DNA from: Fibrobacter succinogenes
GTDB lineage: Bacteria; Fibrobacterota; Fibrobacteria; Fibrobacterales; Fibrobacteraceae
DNA length: 64,000 bases
Direction: 5' to 3'
NCBI GenBank assembly: GCA_902800345.1
Contig: CADCDO010000063.1
Location: forward strand, 1 to 64,000
Each line of letters starts with the position of its first letter. The stretch's first letter is position 1. Below the pieces are notes generated by a model. The model searched no databases. It was not told the origin of the DNA and saw only the letters and a list, made by a program, of their open reading frames with translations. Both the position numbers and the translations under genes were made by a program. Below, one piece after another: positions 15,986-24,795 of the stretch.

Positions 15986-17238
15986 ATATTCTCGTCGTTG
16001 GTAGCGGTGGTCGCGAACATGCCATCGCTCTTGCAGTCAAGAAGTCGCCGCTGTGCGACACTCTCGTCAAGTGCGTGCCGGTCGATGTGGCCGACCCGAA
16101 GGCAATCGCCGACCTCGCCGTAGCAGAGCATATTGACCTCGCGGTCATCGGCCCCGAAATTCCGCTCGTCGCTGGCGTGGTGGATGAATTCCGCCGTCGC
16201 GGGCTGCGCGCTTTCGGCCCGACTGCAGCTGCTGCCGCGCTCGAAGGCTCCAAGGCCTTCAGCAAGGATATCATGAAGAAGTACAACGTGCCGACGGCAG
16301 CCTTCGAGACCTTCACCGATCTCGCCTCCGCGAAGAAGTTCCTCGCCGAACACCCGGCTCCGATCGTGGTGAAGGCGTCGGGCCTCGCTGCGGGCAAGGG
16401 CGCTATCGTCTGCATGACCGACAAGGAAGCGAACGACGCTGTCGAAGAAATGCTCGGCGACAAGGCGGTCTTCGGCGAATCCGGCAAGACGGTCGTGATT
16501 GAAGAATTCATGGACGGCGAAGAAGCCTCCATCTTCGTGGTTTGCGACGGCAAGGACTACGTGATTCTCTCTTCTGCCCAGGACCACAAGCGCGTCTTTG
16601 ACGACGACAAGGGCCCGAATACCGGCGGAATGGGCGCCTACAGCCCGGCTCCGGTTGTTACCGACGCTCTCCTCGACGAGGTGAAGGCAGAGATTATCGA
16701 ACCGACCCTCAAGGGTATGGCTGCCGAAGGCAAACCCTACACGGGCGTGCTCTACGTGGGCATCATGGTGACTGCGAAGGGCCCGAAGGTCGTGGAATAC
16801 AACTGCCGTCTCGGTGACCCCGAATGCCAGATTGTGCTTCCGCTCTACGACGGCGACGTGCTCGCCTTGTTTGACGCTGCCGAAAAGGGTGAACTTGCCA
16901 AGCTCGGTGCCCCGAAGGCTCCGAAGGGCAGCTCCGCAATTGTCGTGCTTGCAAGCGCTGGTTATCCGGGCTCTTACGAAAAGGGCAAGGTCGTCACGGG
17001 TATCGAAGAAGCCGAAAAGAACGGCGCCCAGGTGCTCCATGCCGGTACCAAGATGGTGGACGGCAAGCTGGTCACGAACGGTGGCCGCGTGTTCGGCGTG
17101 GTCGGTCACGGTGCAACGCTTCAGGAAGCCTTGGACATTGCTTACGCCGCCTGCGAAAAGGTTCAGTTCGAAGGCAAGTTCTACCGCAAGGACATCGGCA
17201 AGAAGGGTTTGGCCCGACTGGCGAAGTTGGGTAAATAA
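15982..17238 (+). CDS. purD: Phosphoribosylamine-glycine ligase
   Basis: PurD joins glycine to 5-phosphoribosylamine using ATP, the second step of purine synthesis, in the cytoplasm. The 418-residue protein has the N-terminal GSGGREHAIA motif (7-16), the ATP-grasp loop VKASGLAAGKGAIVCM near 131-146, PNTGGMGAYSPAP and VVEYNCRLGDPECQ. Length and order are those of a complete, single-domain PurD. ATG 15982 overlaps the lipoprotein stop. purE follows after a 293-bp gap filled by a repeat element, so the two pur genes are close but may be separately transcribed. Confidence 0.97.
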   Translation: MNILVVGSGGREHAIALAVKKSPLCDTLVKCVPVDVADPKAIADLAVAEHIDLAVIGPEIPLVAGVVDEFRRRGLRAFGPTAAAAALEGSKAFSKDIMKKYNVPTAAFETFTDLASAKKFLAEHPAPIVVKASGLAAGKGAIVCMTDKEANDAVEEMLGDKAVFGESGKTVVIEEFMDGEEASIFVVCDGKDYVILSSAQDHKRVFDDDKGPNTGGMGAYSPAPVVTDALLDEVKAEIIEPTLKGMAAEGKPYTGVLYVGIMVTAKGPKVVEYNCRLGDPECQIVLPLYDGDVLALFDAAEKGELAKLGAPKAPKGSSAIVVLASAGYPGSYEKGKVVTGIEEAEKNGAQVLHAGTKMVDGKLVTNGGRVFGVVGHGATLQEALDIAYAACEKVQFEGKFYRKDIGKKGLARLAKLGK

Positions 17239-17248
17239 GGACTTAATA

Positions 17249-17470
17249 CGTCATTCTGAGTCCTTTAGGACGAAGACAACTCAGAAGGCGAGTATGCCCC
17301 AAGGCGAATGCCGCGACCGTGCTTGCACGGGCATGGCTGAGCCGTTTGGCAAGACGCAAAGCGTCAATGTTGCGGCCATGCTTGCATGGGCATAACCGAG
17401 CCAAAGAGTTGGGGGCAGCCCCCATCCAGTAAAATAAAGTTCTGGATCCTTCGCGTTGCTCAGGATGACG
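17249..17470. repeat. Inverted-repeat-bounded intergenic element (family A, long copy)
   Basis: The ends are cgtcattctgag and ctcaggatgacg. Inside are gaagacaactcagaaggcga, two tandem versions of a small-hairpin module (catgcttgcatg-type) ending in gagcc, and a tggatccttcg box near the right end. The 222-bp structure resembles a MITE or composite REP element. It fills the purD-purE gap. Confidence 0.8.
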
Positions 17471-17531
17471 GACGTGATTGTTCATCAACAATGATATAAG
17501 CTGACAGAATTAAATAAAAGAGGACTCAAAT

Positions 17532-18011
17532 ATGCAGATTAATGAAGTTCCGAATGCAAAGGTCGGTATCGTTGCGGGTAGCAAGTCCGACCAGGAAACT
17601 GTAGACAAAATCACCGCGGTGCTCGACCAGTTCGGCATCACGTGGGAATTCAACATCCTCTCGGCACACCGCACCCCGAACGCCACCGCGAAGTATGCTC
17701 GCGAAGCCGCCGGGCGAGGTCTCCAGGTCCTCATCGGTGTTGCTGGCCTCGCTGCAGCCCTCCCGGGCGTGCTCGCAGGGCACACGATTCTTCCGGTCAT
17801 TGGCCTGCCCTGCGCCGGCGGCCCACTCAACGGCGTCGATGCTCTGCACTCTATCGTGCAGATGCCCCCGGGAATCCCGGTGGCCACGGTCGGCATCGGC
17901 AACGGCAAGAATGCCGGTTACCTCGCCGCCCACATCGTCGCCCTCTCTGACGCAAGCGTCCGCGAAAAGCTCGTCGCTTACCGCAAGGGCCTCGGAGATA
18001 TAGAGGTTTGA
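17532..18011 (+). CDS. purE: 5-(carboxyamino)imidazole ribonucleotide mutase
   Basis: PurE converts N5-CAIR to CAIR in purine synthesis. The 159-residue protein shows the family motifs: VGIVAGSKSDQETVDK at 12-27, NILSAHRTPNATAKYA near 44-59 with the key His-Arg, and LPVIGLPCAGGPLNGVDALH. Bacterial class I PurE normally works with PurK; no purK lies in the window, so it must be elsewhere or CO2 may be used directly. Start ATG 17532 follows agaggactcaaat. The next gene on the strand is a lipoprotein beyond a terminator, so purE ends its unit. Confidence 0.96.
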   Translation: MQINEVPNAKVGIVAGSKSDQETVDKITAVLDQFGITWEFNILSAHRTPNATAKYAREAAGRGLQVLIGVAGLAAALPGVLAGHTILPVIGLPCAGGPLNGVDALHSIVQMPPGIPVATVGIGNGKNAGYLAAHIVALSDASVREKLVAYRKGLGDIEV

Positions 18012-18295
18012 GGTCGCGCTTCGCGCTCTTAGGTCGCTTTGCTTTGAGGTCGGTTGCGTTCCGCTCCCTCTGGGCATGCGCCTGCGGCGCGGTTCCTACT
18101 GCGAAAACTATCTCCGTGATGCGTCTGCGGCGTGTTTCCCTTTGCGAATGCACCGAAGGTGCGTTTCTAAAGAACTTAATCCCTAATATCTTTATCTAAA
18201 CAAGCACCAAAAGTGTCAAATTGCGTTATTAGCCATTAACCAATAACCATTGACTAATGACTATTGACCAATAACCAATAATCAATAGCTTAATT
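18012..18295. repeat. Gene-free repeat region after purE
   Basis: 18012-18160 has GC-rich words of the type gcgcttcgcgctcttaggtc and cgcctgcggcgcgg. 18228-18290 is a degenerate array of ttgaccaataaccaat words (family B). No gene is supported. Confidence 0.6.
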
Positions 18296-18321
18296 CGTTG
18301 GCATTCCGCCAACGTTTTTTT
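18296..18321 (+). terminator. Rho-independent terminator
   Basis: cgttggc, loop attcc, gccaacg, then seven T. It closes the purE transcript before the lipoprotein gene at 18417. Confidence 0.85.
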
Positions 18322-18416
18322 GTATTAAAATGTATATTGAAACATTGGAAGAGAGTTGCCTATAGCTAAATAAAAGTCAACTTGAAGGCTTCCGTCTTTT
18401 TAGGAGGAAAAATAAT

Positions 18417-19565
18417 ATGGCGAATAAGCTTGCCTGTGTTATCCCGTTGATGGTGTTGTTGTCGTGCTCGAGCGATTCGAACGAACCGATTATGCCGATT
18501 GCTGGCGAATCCAATCTTTCATCAAGTGATGCCGAAAATTTGCAGGGGACTTCTTCTGGCAACGGCTCCAGTGAAATTCTTTCTAGCGCTAGTTCTGACA
18601 AGCCTCTCTCTAATGGAGTTCCTCTCTCCAATGAAGTCCCTATTTCCAATGGAGTTCCTATCTCTAGCGAAATGGCATTAGTCTCTTCTGCTTCTGTCTC
18701 TAGCGGATCTGTGCCCGCGTCTTCCGTGGCTGAGACGGGTGCTGAACTCAAATATCAAGTTTTCGATGTTACCACAAGCGCTTCAAGCCAAAGCAATATT
18801 GCTGGCCGTGAGGTTCAATTCATTGGTAAAGAATCTCTTTCTGACGGAAATGTCCCGTTGCCAGCGGATGTCAGCTACATAAATCTCAATGCCAATGGGG
18901 AATATGACCGTGTCAGCTTTGTTCGTCCTACGATGAAAAACGGGATTTTGGACACGGTGACTTTAGCCCTTGAGGGGAATTGCACTCTACATGGGCTTTG
19001 CTACATCGGCTCTACTCAAATTGTTTGCTATTCGAAAAATGATTGCTCTAGGTGCCCCTCTGCATCGACGTACTACCCTCCAAAGATTACGGAGAAAACG
19101 CTATTTATCAATTATGGCCCGAATAAAATAACGGATGCAATGCCTATATATGATATCCCGGCGTTGGATTCTGTGGCCTTCCGTGCAGCTTTTGCTCAGT
19201 TGGACTATAAAACGGAAGACTATCTCAGCGGTCAAATTCTTAGCAATTACCAGCTCAACGCGAAGGGTCTTCCTGAAGGAATGTCTTTCAAAAGTAGCCC
19301 CACGATTCCGCAATCATCGTCCAGTTATTATCCGTTTCCCTTCAGTTCGTCACAAACAATTTATGTTATGAATGCTTGTATCGATCAAGTTCACGATCGA
19401 TATCCTTTTGCTTATGTGGATAAACGGAAAGTAAATTTGTATAATGCTAGTGCTCAAGCTTTGAAAACGGATACGACCATTGCTTGGACGCTGATTTACA
19501 CCGATCAGTTTGGTAGACAGGATTCGCTAGCGGTTACGACGAAGTTTATAGCAGCGAAGAAGTAG
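18417..19565 (+). CDS. Ser-rich surface lipoprotein
   Basis: A 382-residue lipoprotein: ANKLACVIPLMVLLSCSSD gives a lipobox Cys near residue 17. Then comes a low-complexity Ser-rich stalk to about residue 110, typical of Fibrobacter secreted proteins. Inside the stalk, 18603-18674 holds four imperfect 18-bp units (SNGVPL, SNEVPI, SNGVPI, SSEMAL). The globular part (~115-382) has paired cysteines (CTLHGLCYIGSTQIVC) and no recognised domain. ATG 18417 follows aggagg. It stands alone between a terminator and repeat DNA. Confidence 0.75.
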   Translation: MANKLACVIPLMVLLSCSSDSNEPIMPIAGESNLSSSDAENLQGTSSGNGSSEILSSASSDKPLSNGVPLSNEVPISNGVPISSEMALVSSASVSSGSVPASSVAETGAELKYQVFDVTTSASSQSNIAGREVQFIGKESLSDGNVPLPADVSYINLNANGEYDRVSFVRPTMKNGILDTVTLALEGNCTLHGLCYIGSTQIVCYSKNDCSRCPSASTYYPPKITEKTLFINYGPNKITDAMPIYDIPALDSVAFRAAFAQLDYKTEDYLSGQILSNYQLNAKGLPEGMSFKSSPTIPQSSSSYYPFPFSSSQTIYVMNACIDQVHDRYPFAYVDKRKVNLYNASAQALKTDTTIAWTLIYTDQFGRQDSLAVTTKFIAAKK

Positions 19566-19743
19566 TGGGTGTTTTGTTTGATTTTCCTCACAAAATCGAC
19601 ATGCTACCATCCCTTAATCATGGATTACCTACCACTTATCTTTTCCTGCAGCATCTTAATCACTAACGACTAATCGCTAGCCATTAATCCTCCTTTACTT
19701 TTGTATATTGTCGTTATCTTAAATTTTAGCCTATGTTGTGCTT

Positions 19744-20688
19744 ATGTTCTATCGCATTTTAAAAAACGTTTTATTGTTCGAGCTTGTGTTGCTCTTGACG
19801 GTCTCGTTTGCGAACGAGACGGCTTCTGCTTCATCCGACGTGCCGCAACCGACTGCGCAAACTGTTTTATCTACATCTGTAAATAAAGTGGACGCTCCGC
19901 CGTCTTTGAACGCGCCCGCTCCGTCAGCGCCATCTTCAAGCTCCGTGGCCTCTTCCTCCTCCATTCCTCTCCCCAAATGGCAGACCCTTCCCGAAATGAA
20001 AGCTCCTTGGATGAAGGGTGAACGTCTCGAATATGAACTTTGCTGGGGGTTCATTACGGCGGGTTATGCCACTCTCGAAGTCAAGCCTATCAAAGATGGC
20101 AAAACTGAATTTTTGTCGTTTGCGACCGCCAATAAGACCGTCAACAAGTTTTATCCGGTCCACGACACTGTTTATACGCGCGTCCGCAACAAGGGACTTA
20201 TGACTGAAGTCTTCCGTAAATCCCTCCATGAGGGCTCGTTCCACAACAAGTCCTTGATTGTCTTCGATCGCGATGCGAAAAAGGCTGTCCTTTCCGATAC
20301 GGTCTTCAAGGACCCGGTCAAGCACAAGGTTAAGCGCTCCGCCGATACCTCCGTGACTATTGATGGCTTGGAGCATAGCATCATGTCGGCGTTTTATCTT
20401 GTCCGCACCATGCCGTTAAAGGTGGGGGAAACCTCCCGTTTTTCTGCCGTGAGCGGTAAAAAACGCTATGAACTCAAGGTGATAACCCATGGACGGGAAA
20501 CTATTGAGACGGATTTGGGCAAGTTTAATACCGTCAAGGTGGAACCAGTACTCGACGGAGACGGTATTTTCAACTCCAGCGGCCGTATTTTTATCTGGTT
20601 TACCGACGACGAAAAGCGAATTCCGGTGCTGATGGAGTGCGAAATCAAGCTCGGAAGCATCAAAGCCAAGTTAATTAAGGCTCATTAG
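19744..20688 (+). CDS. DUF3108 envelope protein
   Basis: About 314 residues. The N-terminus is hydrophobic (ILKNVLLFELVLLLTVSFA, probable signal peptide), followed by a Ser/Pro/Ala linker to about residue 75. The rest matches DUF3108: GERLEYELCWGFITAGYATL, VHDTVYTRVRNKGL, IMSAFYLVRTMPLKVGET, ETDLGKFNTVKVEPVLDG, ending in a lipocalin-like strand set (IFIWFTDDEKRIPVLMEC). DUF3108 proteins are periplasmic and of uncertain function. GTG 19738 is an alternative start two codons upstream. Confidence 0.8.
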   Translation: MFYRILKNVLLFELVLLLTVSFANETASASSDVPQPTAQTVLSTSVNKVDAPPSLNAPAPSAPSSSSVASSSSIPLPKWQTLPEMKAPWMKGERLEYELCWGFITAGYATLEVKPIKDGKTEFLSFATANKTVNKFYPVHDTVYTRVRNKGLMTEVFRKSLHEGSFHNKSLIVFDRDAKKAVLSDTVFKDPVKHKVKRSADTSVTIDGLEHSIMSAFYLVRTMPLKVGETSRFSAVSGKKRYELKVITHGRETIETDLGKFNTVKVEPVLDGDGIFNSSGRIFIWFTDDEKRIPVLMECEIKLGSIKAKLIKAH

Positions 20689-20748
20689 AGTACTAGAAAC
20701 TTACGAAAATGTAAAATCAAACGAAAACTCAAGTTTTACATGAAGTTT

Positions 20749-20779
20749 TTGATAAAAAAGTGGGATAAAAAGTTATATT
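20749..20779 (+). promoter_or_regulatory. Candidate promoter
   Basis: ttgata, 19-bp spacer, tatatt. It is weaker in spacing than the promoters at 29920 and 38020. It lies 30 bp before the barrel-protein start. Confidence 0.4.
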
Positions 20780-20809
20780 CCAAGCGTAGTTTTTTATCAG
20801 AGGCTCTTA

Positions 20810-21841
20810 ATGCTGAAAAAATTGTTGTTGCTCGTGTGTTTGGCTAGTTTGGTTGCTTGGGCTGCGCCTGCAAAATCCCGTAGGGCGGCGTTGAAAAATA
20901 AAAAGGCGCATGTAGCCGCGGAAAAAACGGTTAAAGCTCCGGAAGCTCCTGCTCCGGAATCCGAAACCGCGCCGGCTTCACCGGCTGTGGCGGAAGCGAA
21001 TGGCGCTGCCGCGACGACTTCGGAAAGCGCTTCTCCGGCACCAAAGGTTGTCGCCGACGACGATGACGAAGATGAAAATGTCGAAGCCTCTACGGCCGGT
21101 ATGACTGCGGCCCAGAAAAAGGATTTCTTTTCTCGTAAAAAGTTTGAAGAAGAACAGCGTTTGGATGAATATGCAAACTCCGAACGCCGCCGTGACTGGC
21201 TGAAGGATCGTCTCATATTTGAACTGGGTCTCGGTTCCCGTATGCCGTTCATGGGCGAAACCGGCATGGGCATGGGTCTTGGCATCGGGGTGGAATACAT
21301 CACCCGCTGGCATGTAGCTGCCTTTGCTTCTTTTGGTTTCTTGCCGAAAGTCAAGGATAGTGAATTTGAATACTGGGAACTTGAAGGCGGTACGGGCTAT
21401 AAAGTCGGCTTGAACTATTATATCTTCCCGAAGATTCCTATTCATTTGGGCTTGTCCGCATCTTACGGTACGGTCTATTTCGACCACGACGTGACGCCGA
21501 AGGATAACCTTCGTGAATTGATTTCTGTCAAAGGGTTCCAGTTCGATATCTTGGTGGCGTACCTTACGAATGAGTGGTACTACCTGCAGTTCTCGTTTGG
21601 TATGTACTATGCGCCGGATCTCGGCAAGTCCCCGGAAAACAACCCGAGCTTTGCAAAGACCCAGGATTCCAGAACGGAAGCTGTCGATACTTACGCTTCT
21701 CGTGTCGTGAACAAGAAAGGCATGAACAAGAAGGGTATAGTCTTTGGCGTAACCATCGGTTATGCTTTCCCGGAATTCTTCCCGGACGATACCGAGAAAC
21801 GCCGTCGCCAGCGTGAAAAGGAACGCAAGAACGCCAAATAA
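20810..21841 (+). CDS. Outer membrane beta-barrel-like protein
   Basis: The 343 residues begin with a signal peptide (LLLLVCLASLVAWAAPA), then an Ala/Pro/Glu/Lys linker with an acidic patch (DDDDEDENVEAS near 81-92), then a glycine- and aromatic-rich region of amphipathic strands (ELGLGSRMPFMGETG, GLGIGVEYITRWHVAAFAS, YKVGLNYYIFPKIPIHLGLS) and a basic tail (EKRRRQREKERKNAK). This fits an outer membrane barrel or barrel-like periplasmic protein. The linker might contact peptidoglycan. No specific family is recognised. A strong terminator follows. Confidence 0.65.
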   Translation: MLKKLLLLVCLASLVAWAAPAKSRRAALKNKKAHVAAEKTVKAPEAPAPESETAPASPAVAEANGAAATTSESASPAPKVVADDDDEDENVEASTAGMTAAQKKDFFSRKKFEEEQRLDEYANSERRRDWLKDRLIFELGLGSRMPFMGETGMGMGLGIGVEYITRWHVAAFASFGFLPKVKDSEFEYWELEGGTGYKVGLNYYIFPKIPIHLGLSASYGTVYFDHDVTPKDNLRELISVKGFQFDILVAYLTNEWYYLQFSFGMYYAPDLGKSPENNPSFAKTQDSRTEAVDTYASRVVNKKGMNKKGIVFGVTIGYAFPEFFPDDTEKRRRQREKERKNAK

Positions 21842-21860
21842 TTGCGATCGAAAAAGTTTA

Positions 21861-21888
21861 AGCCCGCCTGTTGGCGGGCTCTTTTTTT
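21861..21888 (+). terminator. Rho-independent terminator
   Basis: agcccgcc, loop tgtt, ggcgggct, then ctttttttt. It ends the barrel gene and could also serve the converging tRNA-Arg. Confidence 0.92.
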
Positions 21889-21891
21889 AAA

Positions 21892-21963
21892 TACCCATGT
21901 CCGGAATCGAACCGGAATACCTTCCTTCGGAGGGAAGGACACTATCCATTGTGATACACGGGC
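21892..21963 (-). tRNA. tRNA-Arg (anticodon CCG)
   Basis: On the minus strand the 72-nt sequence folds as a cloverleaf: acceptor gcccgtg with catgggt plus discriminator a, D-loop aatggata, anticodon stem cttcc/ggaag around loop ctccgaa, and T-arm tccgg/ccgga around ttcgatt. The anticodon CCG reads CGG arginine codons. CCA is not encoded. Confidence 0.9.
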
Positions 21964-22035
21964 GTATGCTTTTTAAGCGGGTATAATATAGTAAATTAGA
22001 AGAAAGAACGTGCCTACGGCACTACAGATGACAAA

Positions 22036-22106
22036 TGCAAAAGGCGAATGTTGCAGGGCTGCTTGCAGACCTATAACTGAGCCGAGCATTTGGGGCTTGC
22101 CCAAAG
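22036..22106 (+). repeat. Partial family A repeat module
   Basis: aaaggcgaatgttgcagg, a small hairpin, then aactgagccgagcatttggg and gcttgccc. It matches the inside of the element at 17249-17470 but lacks its ends. Confidence 0.6.
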
Positions 22107-22114
22107 ACGAAAGA

Positions 22115-22258
22115 AGTGGTTAGTATGCAGTGGCTAGTAAACAGGAATGAATTTAGTGATTAGTAAACAGTGGCTAGTAAACAGGAATTGCTATTAGAAC
22201 ATCTTTACTGCATTTCTAACCACTAATCACCAACCACTAACCACTAACTCCTAATCCA
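22115..22258. repeat. Family B inverted array (long hairpin)
   Basis: The left arm has agtggttagtatgcagtggc-type words (22115-22188). The right arm has ctaaccactaatcaccaacc-type words (22216-22258). The arms are complementary, so the whole can fold into an imperfect hairpin reaching the rimO stop codon. Confidence 0.8.
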
Positions 22259-23564
22259 CAATCTTCACTACAAGTTCATGCGGTTCGGCATCGACTACGA
22301 GCGCATTGTGGAATTCGCCTACGTCGCCGTCGCCCTCGATGACCTTCACGATGTCGTCGTTTTCCATCGAGTTGCCTTCCGTGCGACCGTAAAAATGGTA
22401 TTCGCTCTCTTCGGCGACCTGGTCGATGATGATGCGGACCGTCTTTCCGATCATGTTCTCGGCGTATTCGGCGGCAAGTTCTTCCTGGAAGTCCGTCACC
22501 GCTTCGAGTCTTGCGCGGGCGTCGCTTTCGTCAACGGCGGGCAAGTCCATTTCCATCACGGGGGTGCCTTCTTCGGGGCTGAACACGAATCCGCCCAGAT
22601 GGTCAAACTGCACGTCCTGCAGCAGTTCCATCAACTCTTCGAAGTCTTCGTGCGTTTCGCCGGGGAACCCGACGAGCACCGTACTGCGGAGTGTCACGCC
22701 CGGAATGCGTTCGCGAATCTTGTGTAAAAGATCGACAAGTTCCTTTTTGCGGTAGTTGCGCTTCATGAGTTTCAGCATCTTGTCGCTAGCGTGCTGGATG
22801 GGCATGTCGACGTACTTCACCAGGCGCGGTTCGTTTGCCATCAAGTCCAACAGTTCGTCATCCACGAACATCGGGTACCAGTAAAGCATGCGAATCCACG
22901 GGATGCTCGTGTTGTCGAGGAGCGCACGCAAAAGTTGCGTAAGCGTACCGCCTTTCTTGCCTTTTTCACGTCCAAAGTAAGTCGTGTCCTGCGCAATCAA
23001 GGTAATTTCCTTGACGCCCTGGGCTTCGAGGTCTTTCGCTTCGGCGACAATGTCTTCGATGGAGCGCGAGTCCTGCTTGCCGCGGATCAGCGGGATGGCG
23101 CAGTAGGCGCAGCGGCGGTTGCAGCCTTCCGCAATTTTCAGATAAGCGTGGTGCGGGAATCCGCCCAAGTTCATGCGGGGGAGGTTCTCGGCGTCGCAAC
23201 TCTGCGGGGCGACGATGCCCATCTTCTTCAAAAGTTCGCCCGGCTTGTACGTGCCGACCCAGTAATCCACTTCGGGCAGTTCCTTCATCAATTCTTCGCC
23301 GTAGCGGCCACTCAGGCAACCCGAAACAATCAGCTTCTGCTTCGTCTTTTTCGTTTTCGCCTGTGCCAAAATCGCATTGATGGACTCTTCCTTCGCGGCT
23401 TCGATAAATCCACAGGTGTTCACGAGGATATAGTCCGCCTTGGCGGCGGAATCGCAAGTGACGAATCCCGCATGGAGCATTTCACCGACGAGATTTTCTG
23501 CATCGACCTGGTTCTTGGCGCATCCGAGATGCACGACAAATACTTTGGGCTTTTTAGTAGGCAT
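22251..23564 (-). CDS. rimO: Ribosomal protein S12 methylthiotransferase
   Basis: RimO is a radical-SAM enzyme that adds a methylthio group to an Asp of ribosomal protein S12. From ATG 23564 the protein has 437 residues: UPF0004 domain (KVFVVHLGCAKNQVDAENLV at the N-terminus), radical SAM cluster motif CNRRCAYCAIPLIRG, then a C-terminal TRAM domain. The frame is open 38 codons further upstream, but the extension is not conserved-looking and the KPKVFVVHLGCAKNQVD start is typical. It is a single gene on the minus strand, converging with the barrel gene and tRNA-Arg. Its stop overlaps the right arm of a repeat hairpin. Confidence 0.95.
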   Translation of the reverse strand: MPTKKPKVFVVHLGCAKNQVDAENLVGEMLHAGFVTCDSAAKADYILVNTCGFIEAAKEESINAILAQAKTKKTKQKLIVSGCLSGRYGEELMKELPEVDYWVGTYKPGELLKKMGIVAPQSCDAENLPRMNLGGFPHHAYLKIAEGCNRRCAYCAIPLIRGKQDSRSIEDIVAEAKDLEAQGVKEITLIAQDTTYFGREKGKKGGTLTQLLRALLDNTSIPWIRMLYWYPMFVDDELLDLMANEPRLVKYVDMPIQHASDKMLKLMKRNYRKKELVDLLHKIRERIPGVTLRSTVLVGFPGETHEDFEELMELLQDVQFDHLGGFVFSPEEGTPVMEMDLPAVDESDARARLEAVTDFQEELAAEYAENMIGKTVRIIIDQVAEESEYHFYGRTEGNSMENDDIVKVIEGDGDVGEFHNALVVDAEPHELVVKIVD

Positions 23565-23661
23565 GGCCCAAATATAGAATTTGGGGCAAGGGTTGCTGGG
23601 ATGGCTTGTTCGGGAGCTGAAATTTTTTAACCAGTACTTTCTCTTTGTTAAATTATATATA

Positions 23662-23690
23662 TTGGTAGAAAATTTCATTAAACATATTTT
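23662..23690 (+). promoter_or_regulatory. Candidate promoter for the lipoprotein pair
   Basis: ttggta, 17-bp spacer, tatttt, about 43 bp before the start at 23733. It lies in the rimO/lipoprotein divergent region. Confidence 0.4.
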
Positions 23691-23732
23691 ATTCTTCGCT
23701 GGGTTGCTTGCGAAGTTTAAAGAGGCTAAAAC

Positions 23733-24245
23733 ATGAAATTGAATTTTTTACTTTCTGCAGTTTCGCTTGCTGCATCGTTCGGCGTGGTCGCCTTGACGGC
23801 TTGCGGTTCCGATTCTGGCAGTAGTCCCTCCGACAGCGGTTCTTCTAGCGAAGGGGGAAAAAGTGGATACCAGTGTGATGTAAGCCGCTCTGACAATAGC
23901 GTCCATGTGATCGAATCGTATAAGGGCCTGGTTAATGAACAGTTTATAGACGTGTCCTTGGATGAAGATGGCCATAAAAAAGCTGATATTACAAAAAAGG
24001 TCACGTACCCGGAAGTTTCCCTTGCTCAAAGGATGTGTGCCGCAGAAAAGGAAGACGCTTCTAGTACCCAGAACCAATCTGAACGTGTAGATTGCGAGGG
24101 CAATACTGTTGTAAGCTATTATGTTGAACGTGATGATTTGGATGCGTACGAATATCAGGCGTACCAAGAAGAACGGTGCGCAAAAATGCGTAAGGCCGCC
24201 GAGCGTGGCGAGCTGGACAAAAACATGGCGGACTTGTATTTATAA
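23733..24245 (+). CDS. Small lipoprotein, paralogue 1
   Basis: 170 residues. The lipobox is in VVALTACGSDSGSSP, then a short Ser/Gly stalk. The domain GYQCDVSRSDNSVHVIESYK continues with scattered Cys and acidic residues (AQRMCAAEKEDAS, RVDCEGNTVVSYYVERDD). The next gene repeats this pattern (GYTCNVSRTDNTVTLYETHT), so the two are tandem paralogues from a duplication. Four mature Cys may form disulfides. The family is unrecognised. Confidence 0.75.
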   Translation: MKLNFLLSAVSLAASFGVVALTACGSDSGSSPSDSGSSSEGGKSGYQCDVSRSDNSVHVIESYKGLVNEQFIDVSLDEDGHKKADITKKVTYPEVSLAQRMCAAEKEDASSTQNQSERVDCEGNTVVSYYVERDDLDAYEYQAYQEERCAKMRKAAERGELDKNMADLYL

Positions 24246-24262
24246 TTTACAGAGGTGATAAT

Positions 24263-24694
24263 ATGAAAAAACTCATTCTGGCTTCGGCTGTTTTATTTGC
24301 AATGACGGCTTGCGACGATAGCAGCAGTTCGTCCACCAATGGCTATACTTGCAATGTGAGCCGCACGGACAATACCGTGACCCTTTACGAAACACACACG
24401 AGGGGAACTTACAAGCAGACTCAAACCGTGTATGGGGATCACTCCATTTTCACAACGGATATTACTTATTCGAGTTCCGCTGAGGCAGCCGAAGATTGCG
24501 CTGAAGAAAAGGAAGAAGCGAGAGAATGGCGGGACGGCAGTTATCAGGTCGAGTGCACCTCGAATTCTGTTCATGTGACGCAACGTGATGATAGCAACCG
24601 TTCTAGTATGGATGAAACCGCACGCGAATTCCAATATATTTGCGACGAAGGCTATATCCGTGCTCAAAATGGCACTCTCGATGACTATGACTAA
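24263..24694 (+). CDS. Small lipoprotein, paralogue 2
   Basis: 143 residues, with lipobox AVLFAMTACDDSSSSS and a shared core: GYTCNVSRTDNTVTL, AAEDCAEEKEEAREW, QVECTSNSVHVTQRDD, ICDEGYIRAQNG. It begins 17 bp after its paralogue behind gaggtgataat. A hairpin terminator follows. The two proteins share Cys positions but differ strongly elsewhere, suggesting diverged partners or surface variants. Confidence 0.75.
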   Translation: MKKLILASAVLFAMTACDDSSSSSTNGYTCNVSRTDNTVTLYETHTRGTYKQTQTVYGDHSIFTTDITYSSSAEAAEDCAEEKEEAREWRDGSYQVECTSNSVHVTQRDDSNRSSMDETAREFQYICDEGYIRAQNGTLDDYD

Positions 24695-24725
24695 TTTTGT
24701 CGGATTGAACTGAACGTAAAACAAG

Positions 24726-24753
24726 AAAGGCTCCGCAATTTTGCGGGGCCTTT
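24726..24753. terminator. Hairpin terminator between convergent genes
   Basis: aaaggctccgcaa, short loop, gcggggccttt, with U-runs possible on both strands. It separates the lipoprotein pair from the SPOR gene. Confidence 0.75.
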
Positions 24754-24795
24754 CGTATATTCAGTTCGTTGCTTTTTTTAGATGCTTTTGTAAAA

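Noticed and set aside
15808-17109. Long minus-strand open frame (433 codons) over purD
   Set aside because: It lies wholly on the antisense of purD, which has all PurD motifs. GC-rich third positions create long mirror frames. The product is His/Arg/Val-rich with no family features.
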